From JBDOQU01 sp039839375 (GTDB taxonomy: Bacteria > Pseudomonadota > Alphaproteobacteria > DSM-16000 > Inquilinaceae): a stretch of 64,000 bases of DNA. Shown in pieces: positions 42,741 through 50,607 of this stretch. The notes under the pieces are model-generated. The model did not search any database. It was given only the letters and a program-made list of their open reading frames with translations, and had not been told where the DNA came from. The stretch covers positions 62,001-126,000 of the forward strand of contig NZ_JBDOQU010000014.1 in the NCBI RefSeq assembly GCF_039839375.1, in the 5' to 3' direction. Position 1 is the stretch's first letter, and every line of letters starts with the position of its first letter. A program made the translations under genes and the position numbers.

Positions 42741-43739
42741 ATGATAAACATAAGTAGAAGACTTCCCCTCATCGGCGCGGCGCTGGGCCTGGCGGCGTTC
42801 GCCTTCCTGGGGCCGGCCCATGCGCAGGAGGAGGAGTTCGTCCTGCGCTTCAACCATGTGCTGGGCCCCAGCGAGCCCTTCCATGAAGGATTCCTGAAAT
42901 GGGCCGAGCGGGTGGAGGAACGGACCGGCGGCGGCCTGACGATCGAGGTCTTCCACAGCGCCCAGCTTGGCGTGGAGGAGGACATCATCGAGCAGATCCG
43001 CCAGGGCGCGAATATCGGGCAGAACACCGACGCCGCGCGGCTGGGCAACTACGTGCCCGGCATCGCCGTCGTCAACGGCCCCTATTTCGTGGAGACGATG
43101 GAGGAGGCCTTCGCGCTCGCCGACTCCCCCACCATGATCGAATGGCAGCAGGAACTGGCCGAACAGCACGGCCTCAAGGTCGTCTGTTTCGACTGGGTCC
43201 AGGGGCTCCGGCACTTCTTCACCAACCGGGAGGTCCATACGCCGGCGGACCTGGAGGGGCTGCGCATCCGCACGCCGCCGGCGCCGATCTGGCAGGAATC
43301 GATCCGGGCGCTCGGCGCGTCGCCGGTGGCGATGAATTTCGGCGATGTCTATCCGGGGCTCCAGCAGCAGGCGATCGACGGGGCGGAACTGGTCTACCCC
43401 AACATCACCGCCGGCAATCTCTATGAGGTTCTCGACTACGCGATCGAGACGGGACACATCCTGCTGGTCAACTTCCAGGTGGTCAGCAGCGAATGGTTCA
43501 ACGGCCTGCCGGAGGATTACCAGACGGCGCTGGTCGAGGAATGCCGCAGGGCCGGCCAGGAAACCTCTGAGATCGTCCAGCAGGCGGTGGATCAGGCCGA
43601 GGCGGAGGTCCGCGAACAGGGCATGACCGTGATCGAGGATGTCGACCTTGAGGCGTTCAGGCAGGCGGGTCAGGCGGCCTATGAGGTGCTGGGTCTGGTT
43701 GACGCGAAGAACCAGGTCCAGGAAGAGATCGGCAAGTAA
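42741..43739 (+). CDS. dctP: TRAP transporter solute-binding protein (DctP family)
   Basis: 332 residues from the ATG at 42741 behind AAAGGAGAGG; the frame open from 42702 is not used. Sec signal peptide to AHA-Q near residue 28. DctP features: LRFNHVLGPSEPFHEGFLKW, VEVFHSAQLG-like IEVFHSAQLGVEEDIIEQI, LEGLRIRTPPAPIWQESIRA (substrate carboxylate-binding arginine) and GLQQQAIDGAELVYPNI. It binds an acid sugar or other carboxylate in the periplasm; substrate follows from the neighbours, not from sequence. Confidence 0.9.
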   Translation: MINISRRLPLIGAALGLAAFAFLGPAHAQEEEFVLRFNHVLGPSEPFHEGFLKWAERVEERTGGGLTIEVFHSAQLGVEEDIIEQIRQGANIGQNTDAARLGNYVPGIAVVNGPYFVETMEEAFALADSPTMIEWQQELAEQHGLKVVCFDWVQGLRHFFTNREVHTPADLEGLRIRTPPAPIWQESIRALGASPVAMNFGDVYPGLQQQAIDGAELVYPNITAGNLYEVLDYAIETGHILLVNFQVVSSEWFNGLPEDYQTALVEECRRAGQETSEIVQQAVDQAEAEVREQGMTVIEDVDLEAFRQAGQAAYEVLGLVDAKNQVQEEIGK

Positions 43740-43772
43740 CGGGACCGACGAGAAGGAAGGCCGGGAGGATCG

Positions 43773-44261
43773 ATGCGCAGACTGTACGACCATCTCCTGA
43801 AGCTGGAGGCGATCCTCGCCGGAACCTTCCTCATCCTCATGGTCGGATTGATCTTCACGGGCGGGGTGGCGCGGATGATGCGCCACCCGCTCAACTGGAC
43901 GATCGACCTCTCGACCTGCTTCTTCGCCTGGGGCTGTTTCCTGTGCGCCGACGTCGCGTGGCGGAAGAACGGCCTGATGTCGATCGACCTTCTGGCCGGC
44001 CGCGCGCCGGAGAAGGTCCAGCGGGCGCTTGCCTACATCAACTACTTGCTGATCGTGCTCTTCCTCGGCTACCTCATCCATACCGGGATCGTGCTGTCCT
44101 GGGTCAGCCGGGCGCGCAGCTTCCAGGGCATCCCCGATGTCAGCTATTCCTGGGTCACCATGAGCCTTCCCGTCGGTGCGGCGCTCATGCTGGTGACGAC
44201 GGTCCTGAAGGTGAGGGAGGCGCTGCGGCGCGACGGGCTGCTGGGGCGGCCGTTCCCATGA
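43773..44261 (+). CDS. dctQ: TRAP transporter small permease (DctQ family)
   Basis: 162 residues with four hydrophobic segments, the usual DctQ size. LNWTIDLSTCFFAWGCFLCA and DVAWRKNGLMSIDLL (about 45-80) match the family pattern W..E.....+.W..F.G......+..H. It sits between DctP and DctM genes and overlaps the latter by four bases. Confidence 0.88.
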   Translation: MRRLYDHLLKLEAILAGTFLILMVGLIFTGGVARMMRHPLNWTIDLSTCFFAWGCFLCADVAWRKNGLMSIDLLAGRAPEKVQRALAYINYLLIVLFLGYLIHTGIVLSWVSRARSFQGIPDVSYSWVTMSLPVGAALMLVTTVLKVREALRRDGLLGRPFP

Positions 44262-45541
44262 CGATCGTCGCCATCGCCTTCGTCGTCCTGCTGCTGATGG
44301 GGATGCCCGTCGCCTTCGCCATCGGCATCTCAGGCGTTCTCTTCTTCTTTCAGCATCCCGAACTTCCGCTCACCATTCCGGTGCAGGTGACGGTCTCCCA
44401 GACACAGAATTTCGCGCTGCTCGCGGTGCCGCTCTTCATCCTCGCCGGCAATTTCATGAACAGGTCGGGCATCACCGAACGGCTTCTCGACCTCGCCTCG
44501 GTGCTGACCGGGCGGCTGAGGGGCGGGCTGGCGCAGGTGTCACTGGCGCTCGCCGGGCTGATGGGCGGCGTCTCCGGATCGGCCATCGCCGACGCGGCGA
44601 TGCAGTCGCGGATGCTGGGCGACGAGATGGTGAAGCGCGGCTTCAGCAAGGGCTTCGCCGCCGGCGTGCTGTCCTTCGGGGCGGTGCTGACCCCGATCAT
44701 CCCGCCGGGGATCGGCATGATCCTCTACGGCACGATCGGGCAGGTCTCGATCGGCCGGCTGTTCGCTGCGGGATTCGCGCCGGCCCTTCTGCTGTGGGCG
44801 GCCTTGTCGGCCTCCATCGTCCTGACGGCGCGGCGGCGGGGCTATGAGCCCGAACGCAAGACGCGCCCGAGCGTGCGGGAAGTGGCGAGCGCCTTTCGCG
44901 GCGGGCTGTGGGCGCTGCTGTTCCCGGTCTTCCTGCTGTTCGGCCTGCGCATGGGGGTCTTCACCCCGTCGGAGATCGGGGCCTTCGCCGTCCTCTACGC
45001 CATCTTCATCGGCGTCCTCATCTATCGGGAACTGAAGGGCCGGGATTTCCTGGAGGCGCTGGAAGGCAGCCTCACCGATGTCGGCTCCGTCATGTTCCTG
45101 ATCGCGCTTTCCGCCATCTTCAGCTACGGCATCGTGCTGGAACGGGTGCCGGAAGTGATCTCCGGCTTCATCGTCGATCTGACGGGGAATTTCTACGCCG
45201 CGACGGTGCTGATCGCCCTCTTCATGCTCGCCGCCGGCTTCTTCGTGGACGCGACGGTCCTCATCATCATGCTGACGCCGATCTTCCTGCCGCTGGTCCG
45301 CGAACTGGGGGGCGATCCGGTGCATTTCGGCATCGTCTTCATCGTCGCCGCCACGATCGGCAACTTCACGCCCCCCGTGGGCGCGGCCATGTACGCCGTC
45401 TGCTCGATCATGAAATGCTCCATCGGCGACTATACGAGGGAATCCCTCTATCTGTTCGCCGCCGTGGCGCTGGTGACGATCGTGCTGATCTTCGTCCCCC
45501 AGGCGGTCCTGTTCGTCCCGAACATGATCTTCGGGAAGTGA
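44258..45541 (+). CDS. dctM: TRAP transporter large permease (DctM family)
   Basis: 427 residues from the ATG at 44258; longer frames upstream are readings through dctQ. About twelve hydrophobic segments, with GMPVAFAIGISGVLFFF, FALLAVPLFILAGNFMNRSG, GLMGGVSGSAIADAAMQSRM and LTPIIPPGIGMILYG typical of DctM. Na+-driven importer channel with dctQ and dctP. The stop is two bases from the convergent RidA stop. Confidence 0.93.
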   Translation: MTIVAIAFVVLLLMGMPVAFAIGISGVLFFFQHPELPLTIPVQVTVSQTQNFALLAVPLFILAGNFMNRSGITERLLDLASVLTGRLRGGLAQVSLALAGLMGGVSGSAIADAAMQSRMLGDEMVKRGFSKGFAAGVLSFGAVLTPIIPPGIGMILYGTIGQVSIGRLFAAGFAPALLLWAALSASIVLTARRRGYEPERKTRPSVREVASAFRGGLWALLFPVFLLFGLRMGVFTPSEIGAFAVLYAIFIGVLIYRELKGRDFLEALEGSLTDVGSVMFLIALSAIFSYGIVLERVPEVISGFIVDLTGNFYAATVLIALFMLAAGFFVDATVLIIMLTPIFLPLVRELGGDPVHFGIVFIVAATIGNFTPPVGAAMYAVCSIMKCSIGDYTRESLYLFAAVALVTIVLIFVPQAVLFVPNMIFGK

Positions 45542-45543
45542 GT

Positions 45544-45942
45544 TCAGGCAGGCTGGGGAAGGCGCGCGATGACCTTGATCTCGAAATCGAAGCCCGCCAG
45601 CCAGTTCACGCCCACCGCGGTCCAGTTCGGATAGGGCGACTTGTCGAAGATCCGGTTCTTGACCGCCATGATGGTCTCGAACTGATTTTCGGGGTCGGTG
45701 TGGAAGGTGGTTACGTCGACGATGTCGTCAAACGTGCTGCCGGCGGCTTTCAGCACGGCCGCGAGATTATCGAAGGCAAGCTGGACCTGGCTTTCGAAGT
45801 TCGGCTCGGGCGAGCCGTCCTCGCGGCTGCCGACCTGGCCCGACACGAACAGGAGATCGCCCGAGCGGATCGCCGCCGAATACCGGTTGATCTCGTACAG
45901 CGCCTGACGGCCGGCCGGGAAGATCATATCGCGTTTGGTCAT
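45544..45942 (-). CDS. RidA-family protein
   Basis: 132 residues from the ATG at 45942 behind CTGGAG; an in-frame extension to 46041 crosses the repeat sites and is not used. RidA/YjgF fold: YSAAIRSGDLLFVSGQVGSR, FESQVQLAFDNLAAVLKAAG, DIVDVTTFHTD and NWTAVGVNWLAG. The catalytic arginine expected near residue 105 (R in the PaRstv motif) is replaced in the YPNWTAVGV segment, so it is not the classical RidA deaminase group and function is open. It follows the LysR gene on the same strand. Confidence 0.8.
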   Translation of the reverse strand: MTKRDMIFPAGRQALYEINRYSAAIRSGDLLFVSGQVGSREDGSPEPNFESQVQLAFDNLAAVLKAAGSTFDDIVDVTTFHTDPENQFETIMAVKNRIFDKSPYPNWTAVGVNWLAGFDFEIKVIARLPQPA

Positions 45943-45987
45943 GTTCACTCCAGTTACCCGGGTCTCATTGCCCGGGATCGCATTGAT

Positions 45988-46052
45988 ATACGCGTCGTAT
46001 GTCGACATGTCGGTGCATACGCGACGTATGTCAACAGACATACGCGAGGTAT
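45988..46052. promoter_or_regulatory. Three tandem ATAC-N5-GTAT operators
   Basis: Cores at 45988-46000, 46017-46029 and 46040-46052 read ATAC-GCGTC-GTAT, ATAC-GCGAC-GTAT and ATAC-GCGAG-GTAT, each followed by GTC. Centre spacings are 29 and 23 bases. They lie between the LysR stop and the RidA start. Confidence 0.75.
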
Positions 46053-46093
46053 GTCAGGATCGGGCGGTCTGACGCATGCCATCGCGGCGGGCG

Positions 46094-46990
46094 TCACGGG
46101 TTCCGCCCGGCGAAGGCGAGGATGATGTCCAGCGCGCGTTTCGCCGCCGGTATCTCCAGATCGGTGCGCCAGACCATGCTCAGTTCCACCGGATGGGGAT
46201 TCCGGGTCCTGATCGGCCTGTAGACCACGCCTTCGAAATGCAGTTGCCGGGCGGCGATCGGCACCAGCGCGACGCCCAGCCCCGTCCTCACCAGCGCCAG
46301 GATCGAATGGATCTGGCTGACATGCTGGACGAAGCGGGGCCACATGCCTTCGTCGAGGAGCAGCCGGCTGACCAGATCGTGGAAGTACCGCGCTTCGAAC
46401 GGCGAATAGCCGATGATCGACGCGTCGGCCAGCGCCGGGGCGTCGATATGGGGCAGGCCGGCCAGCGGGTGGTCCGCCGGAATCGCCAGGATCAGCGGTT
46501 CGCTGAGCACGATCCTGGATTCGTAGTGCCGGCCGACGACCGGCGGGCGGACGAGCGCGATGTCCAGCCGGCCGGCGGACAGGTCGTCAAGCTGGATCCC
46601 CGTCACCCCTTCGCGCAGCACGAAATCCACGTCCGGCTGTTCGGCCTGCAGGACGCGCATGACCGAGGGCAGGAAGTCATAGCCCGACGCGGCGGTGAAG
46701 CCGATGGCGACCGTCCCGGCCTCTCCCTTCGTCGTGCGCTTGATGGAGATGGCCGCACTTTCGGCGAGCTGGAGGATGCGCCGCGCCTCCGGCAGCAGGG
46801 AGCGGCCGGCATAGGTGAGGGCGACATGCCGGCTCGACCGCTCGAACAGCCGCGCCTCCAGCAGATGCTCCAGCAATCGTATCTGCCGGCTCAACGGCGG
46901 CTGCGTCATGTTCAGCCGTTCCGCCGCGCGGCCGAAATGCAACTCTTCGGCAACCGCGACGAAGCAGCGTAGCTGGCTCAGCTCGAACAT
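46094..46990 (-). CDS. LysR-family transcriptional regulator
   Basis: 298 residues with the HTH LRCFVAVAEELHFGRAAERL, TQPPLSRQIRLLEHLLEARL and an effector domain (GYDFLPSVMRVL, RLDIALVRPPVV, LILAIPADHPLAG). Divergent from the 5-dehydro-4-deoxyglucarate dehydratase gene at 47110, which it probably controls. The ATAC-N5-GTAT sites lie downstream of it, before the RidA gene, so it might also regulate that gene. Confidence 0.9.
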   Translation of the reverse strand: MFELSQLRCFVAVAEELHFGRAAERLNMTQPPLSRQIRLLEHLLEARLFERSSRHVALTYAGRSLLPEARRILQLAESAAISIKRTTKGEAGTVAIGFTAASGYDFLPSVMRVLQAEQPDVDFVLREGVTGIQLDDLSAGRLDIALVRPPVVGRHYESRIVLSEPLILAIPADHPLAGLPHIDAPALADASIIGYSPFEARYFHDLVSRLLLDEGMWPRFVQHVSQIHSILALVRTGLGVALVPIAARQLHFEGVVYRPIRTRNPHPVELSMVWRTDLEIPAAKRALDIILAFAGRNP

Positions 46991-47109
46991 CGATCCAAAT
47001 CCTGTATCAATCGATATGTTCTATAGCTTAGACGATCATCGATCAGGCCGGTAGCATCCTAAGGAGATCACGAAACCAGCTTCGTTCCCTGGCGTAGAGG
47101 AAAAACAAA

Positions 47110-48045
47110 GTGGCATCACAGCTAACCCCCGCCGAAATGGCCGCCTCGATCGGCAAGGGCCTTCTCAGTTTCCCGGTGACGCATTTCGATGAGCATCTGG
47201 CTTTCGATGTCGATCCGTTCCGCCGGCACGTTTCATGGTTGATGGAGCACGGGCCGGCGGGCGTCTTCGCGGCGGGCGGCACGGGCGAGTTCTTCTCCCT
47301 GACCCCGGCGGAGGTCGAGAAGGTGGTCCGTGCGTCCGTCGAGGAGACGGCGGGCCGGGTCCCGGTGATCGCCGGCGTCGGCTATGGCCGCGGGATCGCC
47401 CAGACCATGGCGAAGTCGGCGGAAGCCGCCGGAGCGGACGGAATCCTGCTGCTGCCGCCCTATCTGATGCGGTCCGAACAGGAAGGGCTGGCGGCCCATA
47501 TCGAGGATGTCTGCCGGTCCACGAAGCTGGGCGTCATCGTCTATAACCGCGACAACGCCATCCTGACCGACGAGACCCTGGCGGGCCTCTGCGACCGCTG
47601 CCCGAACCTGGTCGGCTTCAAGGACGGCGTCGGCGATATCGAGCTGATGGTGCGCATCCAGGCCAGGCTGGGGGACCGGCTGGTCTATGTCGGCGGACTG
47701 CCGACGGCGGAGACGTTCGCGCTTCCCTATCTGGAGCTGGGGGTGACGACCTATTCGTCGGCGATCTTCAATTTCATCCCGGAATTCGCCCAGGGCTTCT
47801 ATGCCGCCGTCAGGCGGCGGGACCATGAGCAGGTGCTGGCCGGGCTTCGCGATTTCGTCCTGCCCTACACCCGTATCCGGGATCGCGCCAAGGGCTATGC
47901 GGTGTCGATCGTGAAGGCCGGCGTGTCGCTGGTCGGCCGCCCAGCCGGTTCGGTCCGGCCGCCGCTGACCGATCTGGACCAGCGGTCGATGGCCGACCTT
48001 CAAGCCCTGTTGGAAAAGATCAGCACGCCCGCCGCGGCGGCGTGA
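47110..48045 (+). CDS. kdgD: 5-Dehydro-4-deoxyglucarate dehydratase
   Basis: 311 residues, DHDPS fold. Decarboxylating dehydration of 5-keto-4-deoxy-D-glucarate to 2,5-dioxopentanoate (alpha-ketoglutarate semialdehyde). GLLSFPVTHFDEHLAFDVDP, FAAGGTGEFFSLTP (GGTGE 56-60), Tyr145 in VIVYNRDNA and the Schiff-base Lys171 in GFKDGVGD are as expected, and the N-terminal segment is typical of KdgD rather than of DapA. GTG start at 47110 with GAGGA ahead. The matching aldehyde dehydrogenase is at 50608. A glucarate or galactarate dehydratase is not in the window. Confidence 0.9.
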   Translation: MASQLTPAEMAASIGKGLLSFPVTHFDEHLAFDVDPFRRHVSWLMEHGPAGVFAAGGTGEFFSLTPAEVEKVVRASVEETAGRVPVIAGVGYGRGIAQTMAKSAEAAGADGILLLPPYLMRSEQEGLAAHIEDVCRSTKLGVIVYNRDNAILTDETLAGLCDRCPNLVGFKDGVGDIELMVRIQARLGDRLVYVGGLPTAETFALPYLELGVTTYSSAIFNFIPEFAQGFYAAVRRRDHEQVLAGLRDFVLPYTRIRDRAKGYAVSIVKAGVSLVGRPAGSVRPPLTDLDQRSMADLQALLEKISTPAAAA

Positions 48046-48128
48046 GGAGGCGGGCGGGACCATCGGATGAACCGGCGGCCCGCCTTTTTTGAAACGACAA
48101 ATTGAATAAAACCAAGGAGGAGGAAGCG

Positions 48129-49634
48129 ATGACGAGAAGATATGGTGCATTGGCGGCCCTGATGGCCGCTTCGATGGCGGTGGCCATGCCCGTGGCGGCC
48201 CAGGACAATGCGATCACGATCGTCCTGCCCGAACAGCCCGACAATCTGGAACCCTGCCAGTCCCTCTACAGCAATATCGGGCGCGTTCTCAGCCAGAACG
48301 TGACCGAGACGCTGACCTACCTGAAGGTGGAGGACGGCACGGTCGAACCCCAACTCGCCACCTCGTGGGAGCGGCTGGACGACACGACCTGGCGGTTCGA
48401 ACTGCGCGACGGCGTCAAGTTCCATGACGGCGCGGATTTCAACGCCGAGGCCGTGGCCTTCTCAATCGACCGCCAGATGAGCGGCGACATCACCTGCGAC
48501 AACAACACCAAGCTGGGCGGCCTCACGCTTGAGACCGAGATCGTGGACGAGAACACCATCGACCTCATCACCGGAGAGCCGGTGCCGATCCTCCCGACTC
48601 TGCTCAACCTCGTGATGATGGTGTCGCCCAACACGCCGGCCGACCAGGCGACGAATGAGCCGGTGGGCACCGGACCTTATACGCTTGAGACCCATACGCC
48701 GGAAGAGATCGTGCTGACGCGGTTCGACGGCTATTGGGGTGATGCGCCGGCGGTTTCCGAGGCGCGCTATGTCTGGCGTTCGGAATCGGCCCTCCGCGCC
48801 GCGATGGTGGAAACGGGGGAGGCCGATCTGACGCCGGACATCGCGATCCAGGACGCGACCAACCCGGAAACGGATTTCCCCTACCTGAACTCCGAAACCA
48901 CCCGCATGCGGATCAACACGCAGGAACCGCCGCTGGATGATGTCCGGGTACGCAAGGCGCTGAACCTTTCCATCGACTGGGAAGGGCTGGGCCTGCTGTT
49001 CGGGCCGGACGTGATCCGCGCGGCGCAGCTCGTTGTCCCCGGCATCAACGGGCACAACCCGGATATCGAGCCCTGGGCCTACGATCCGGAGGAAGCCGCG
49101 CGTCTGCTTGAGGAAGCGCGGGCCGACGGCGCGCCGCTGGACACCGAAATCACCATCATCGCCCGGAACGGCATCTATCCGAACGGCAACGAGGCCATGG
49201 AAGCGATGGCGGCGATGTGGGAAGCCGCAGGCTTCAACATGAACCTGTCGATCCTCGACGTTGCGGCCTGGGTCGAATATCTGAACAAGCCCTTCCCGGA
49301 GGATCGCGGCGCGATGCTGCTCCAGGAGCAGCACAACAACATCTCCGGCGACGCCTATTCGACGGCGTTCCTGATGTACCATTCCGACGGACAGACCTCG
49401 ACCATCTCGAACCCTGAACTGGACAGCCTGCTGGACGAAGCGGCGGCGGCCACGGATGAAGAGCGGACGCAGCTGCTGCAGCAGGTATTTGCCAAGGTTC
49501 ATGACAACATCGTGCCGGACATGCCGATGTTCCACATGTTCGGCTACGCCCGCGTCGGCGAGCGGCTGGATTGGGAGCCGTCGATCGCGACCAACAGCGA
49601 AATCCGGCTCTCTACCATTGAGTTCGCGCAGTAA
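48129..49634 (+). CDS. Dpp-type ABC transporter substrate-binding protein 1
   Basis: 501 residues from the ATG at 48129 behind AAGGAGGAGG. Sec signal peptide to VAA-Q near residue 25. SBP_bac_5 family: LPEQPDNLEPCQSLYSN, FELRDGVKFHDGADFNAEAV, GTGPYTLETHTPEE, FDGYWGDAP and DDVRVRKALNLSIDWEG. Very similar throughout to the protein at 52113, with the RraA-like and aldehyde dehydrogenase genes between the two copies. The permeases and ATPase are downstream of the second copy. Substrate probably an acidic sugar or oligomer from context. Confidence 0.88.
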   Translation: MTRRYGALAALMAASMAVAMPVAAQDNAITIVLPEQPDNLEPCQSLYSNIGRVLSQNVTETLTYLKVEDGTVEPQLATSWERLDDTTWRFELRDGVKFHDGADFNAEAVAFSIDRQMSGDITCDNNTKLGGLTLETEIVDENTIDLITGEPVPILPTLLNLVMMVSPNTPADQATNEPVGTGPYTLETHTPEEIVLTRFDGYWGDAPAVSEARYVWRSESALRAAMVETGEADLTPDIAIQDATNPETDFPYLNSETTRMRINTQEPPLDDVRVRKALNLSIDWEGLGLLFGPDVIRAAQLVVPGINGHNPDIEPWAYDPEEAARLLEEARADGAPLDTEITIIARNGIYPNGNEAMEAMAAMWEAAGFNMNLSILDVAAWVEYLNKPFPEDRGAMLLQEQHNNISGDAYSTAFLMYHSDGQTSTISNPELDSLLDEAAAATDEERTQLLQQVFAKVHDNIVPDMPMFHMFGYARVGERLDWEPSIATNSEIRLSTIEFAQ

Positions 49635-49648
49635 GGCGCGATGCGCCC

Positions 49649-49681
49649 CGGCCGCCGCGGCAAGGTCCGCCGCGGCGGCCG
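49649..49681 (+). terminator. Long stem-loop after binding-protein gene 1
   Basis: Thirteen-base perfect arms (CGGCCGCCGCGGC and GCCGCGGCGGCCG) with a seven-base loop, beginning 14 bases after the stop codon. No T-run; transcript end or attenuator. Confidence 0.7.
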
Positions 49682-49730
49682 GAGGTGCGCATGACGGTTC
49701 GGGATAATCGAACCAAAGTTGTAAAATGAA

Positions 49731-49747
49731 TATATCAATTGACAAAT
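49731..49747. promoter_or_regulatory. Shared motif, copy 1 (ATTTGTCAATTGAT core, minus strand)
   Basis: The minus strand reads ATTTGTCAATTGATATA. Fourteen bases are identical to 61031-61044 before the DHDPS-like gene. The inner TGTCAATTGATA is a near-palindrome. Candidate operator of the GntR protein at 59277, here before the RraA-ALDH-Dpp operon. Confidence 0.7.
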
Positions 49748-49876
49748 TTACCCATGATCTGTCTGGTGGCGTGAGCCACGACCGGTCGGGAACTTCCCGC
49801 ACCTGGCCCCGACTCTGATCCGGGGAGGGGCGACCGGCGCGGCCACGGCTTCGATTTTCTCAAGGATCGACAAGAG

Positions 49877-50590
49877 ATGCTGAAACCCGAAACCCGCGAC
49901 CGGCTGAAATCCGTCAGCACCGCCACCATCTGCACCGCCCTGTTCAAGCGGGGGCTGCGGAACCAGTTCGTCCAGGATGTCCAGCCGCTGAATCCGGACG
50001 CCGGCACGATGGTCGGGGAAGCCTACACCCTGCGCTACATACCGGCGCGGGAAGACCTCAACCCGATCAGCGTCTTCCGCGACCGCGGCCATCCCCAGCG
50101 CAAGGCGGTGGAGGAATGCCCGGAAGGCGCGGTCTTCGTCATCGACAGCCGCAAGAACCCCCGCGCCGCCTCCGCCGGATCGATCCTCGTTTCCCGGCTG
50201 ATGAAGCGCGGCGTGGCCGGCATCGTCACCGATGGCGGGTTCCGGGACAGCGGGGAGATCGCGAAACTGGACATCCCCTCCTATCACAACCGCCCGTCGG
50301 CGCCGACCAACCTCACCCTGCATCAGGCGATCGACATCAACGTCCCCATCGGCTGCGGCGACGTTGCGGTCTTCCCGGGCGACGTTGTGGTGGGCGATTG
50401 CGACGGCGTCGTCATCATCCCCGCCGCCATCGCGGACGAGATCGCGGAAGAGACGGTGGAGATGACTGCGTTCGAGGATTTCGTGACCGAGGAGGTGCTG
50501 AAAGGCCGCTCCATCCTCGGTCTCTATCCCGCCACCGACGACCGCACGCAGGAGGATTTCGCCGCCTGGCGCGCCTCCGCCAACCGCTGA
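49877..50590 (+). CDS. RraA-like (HMG/CHA aldolase fold) protein
   Basis: 237 residues of the RraA/dimethylmenaquinone methyltransferase-like fold. AGSILVSRLMKRGVAGIVTD, the metal/substrate motif GGFRDSGEIAKLDIPSY and VVVGDCDGVVIIP are the family marks; members are mostly 2-keto-acid aldolases or decarboxylases, and a few bind RNase E. It has a C-terminal extension beyond classical RraA (161 residues). In an operon with an aldehyde dehydrogenase and a Dpp-type importer, an aldolase/lyase acting on a keto-deoxy acid is the more likely role than RNase control (inference). Confidence 0.75.
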   Translation: MLKPETRDRLKSVSTATICTALFKRGLRNQFVQDVQPLNPDAGTMVGEAYTLRYIPAREDLNPISVFRDRGHPQRKAVEECPEGAVFVIDSRKNPRAASAGSILVSRLMKRGVAGIVTDGGFRDSGEIAKLDIPSYHNRPSAPTNLTLHQAIDINVPIGCGDVAVFPGDVVVGDCDGVVIIPAAIADEIAEETVEMTAFEDFVTEEVLKGRSILGLYPATDDRTQEDFAAWRASANR

Positions 50591-50607
50591 AGAGAAGAAG
50601 GTCCCCC

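Noticed and set aside
49877..50590. Ribonuclease E inhibitor RraA as the function
   Set aside because: The protein is longer than RraA and sits in a catabolic operon; the metal-dependent aldolase-like branch of the fold fits better.
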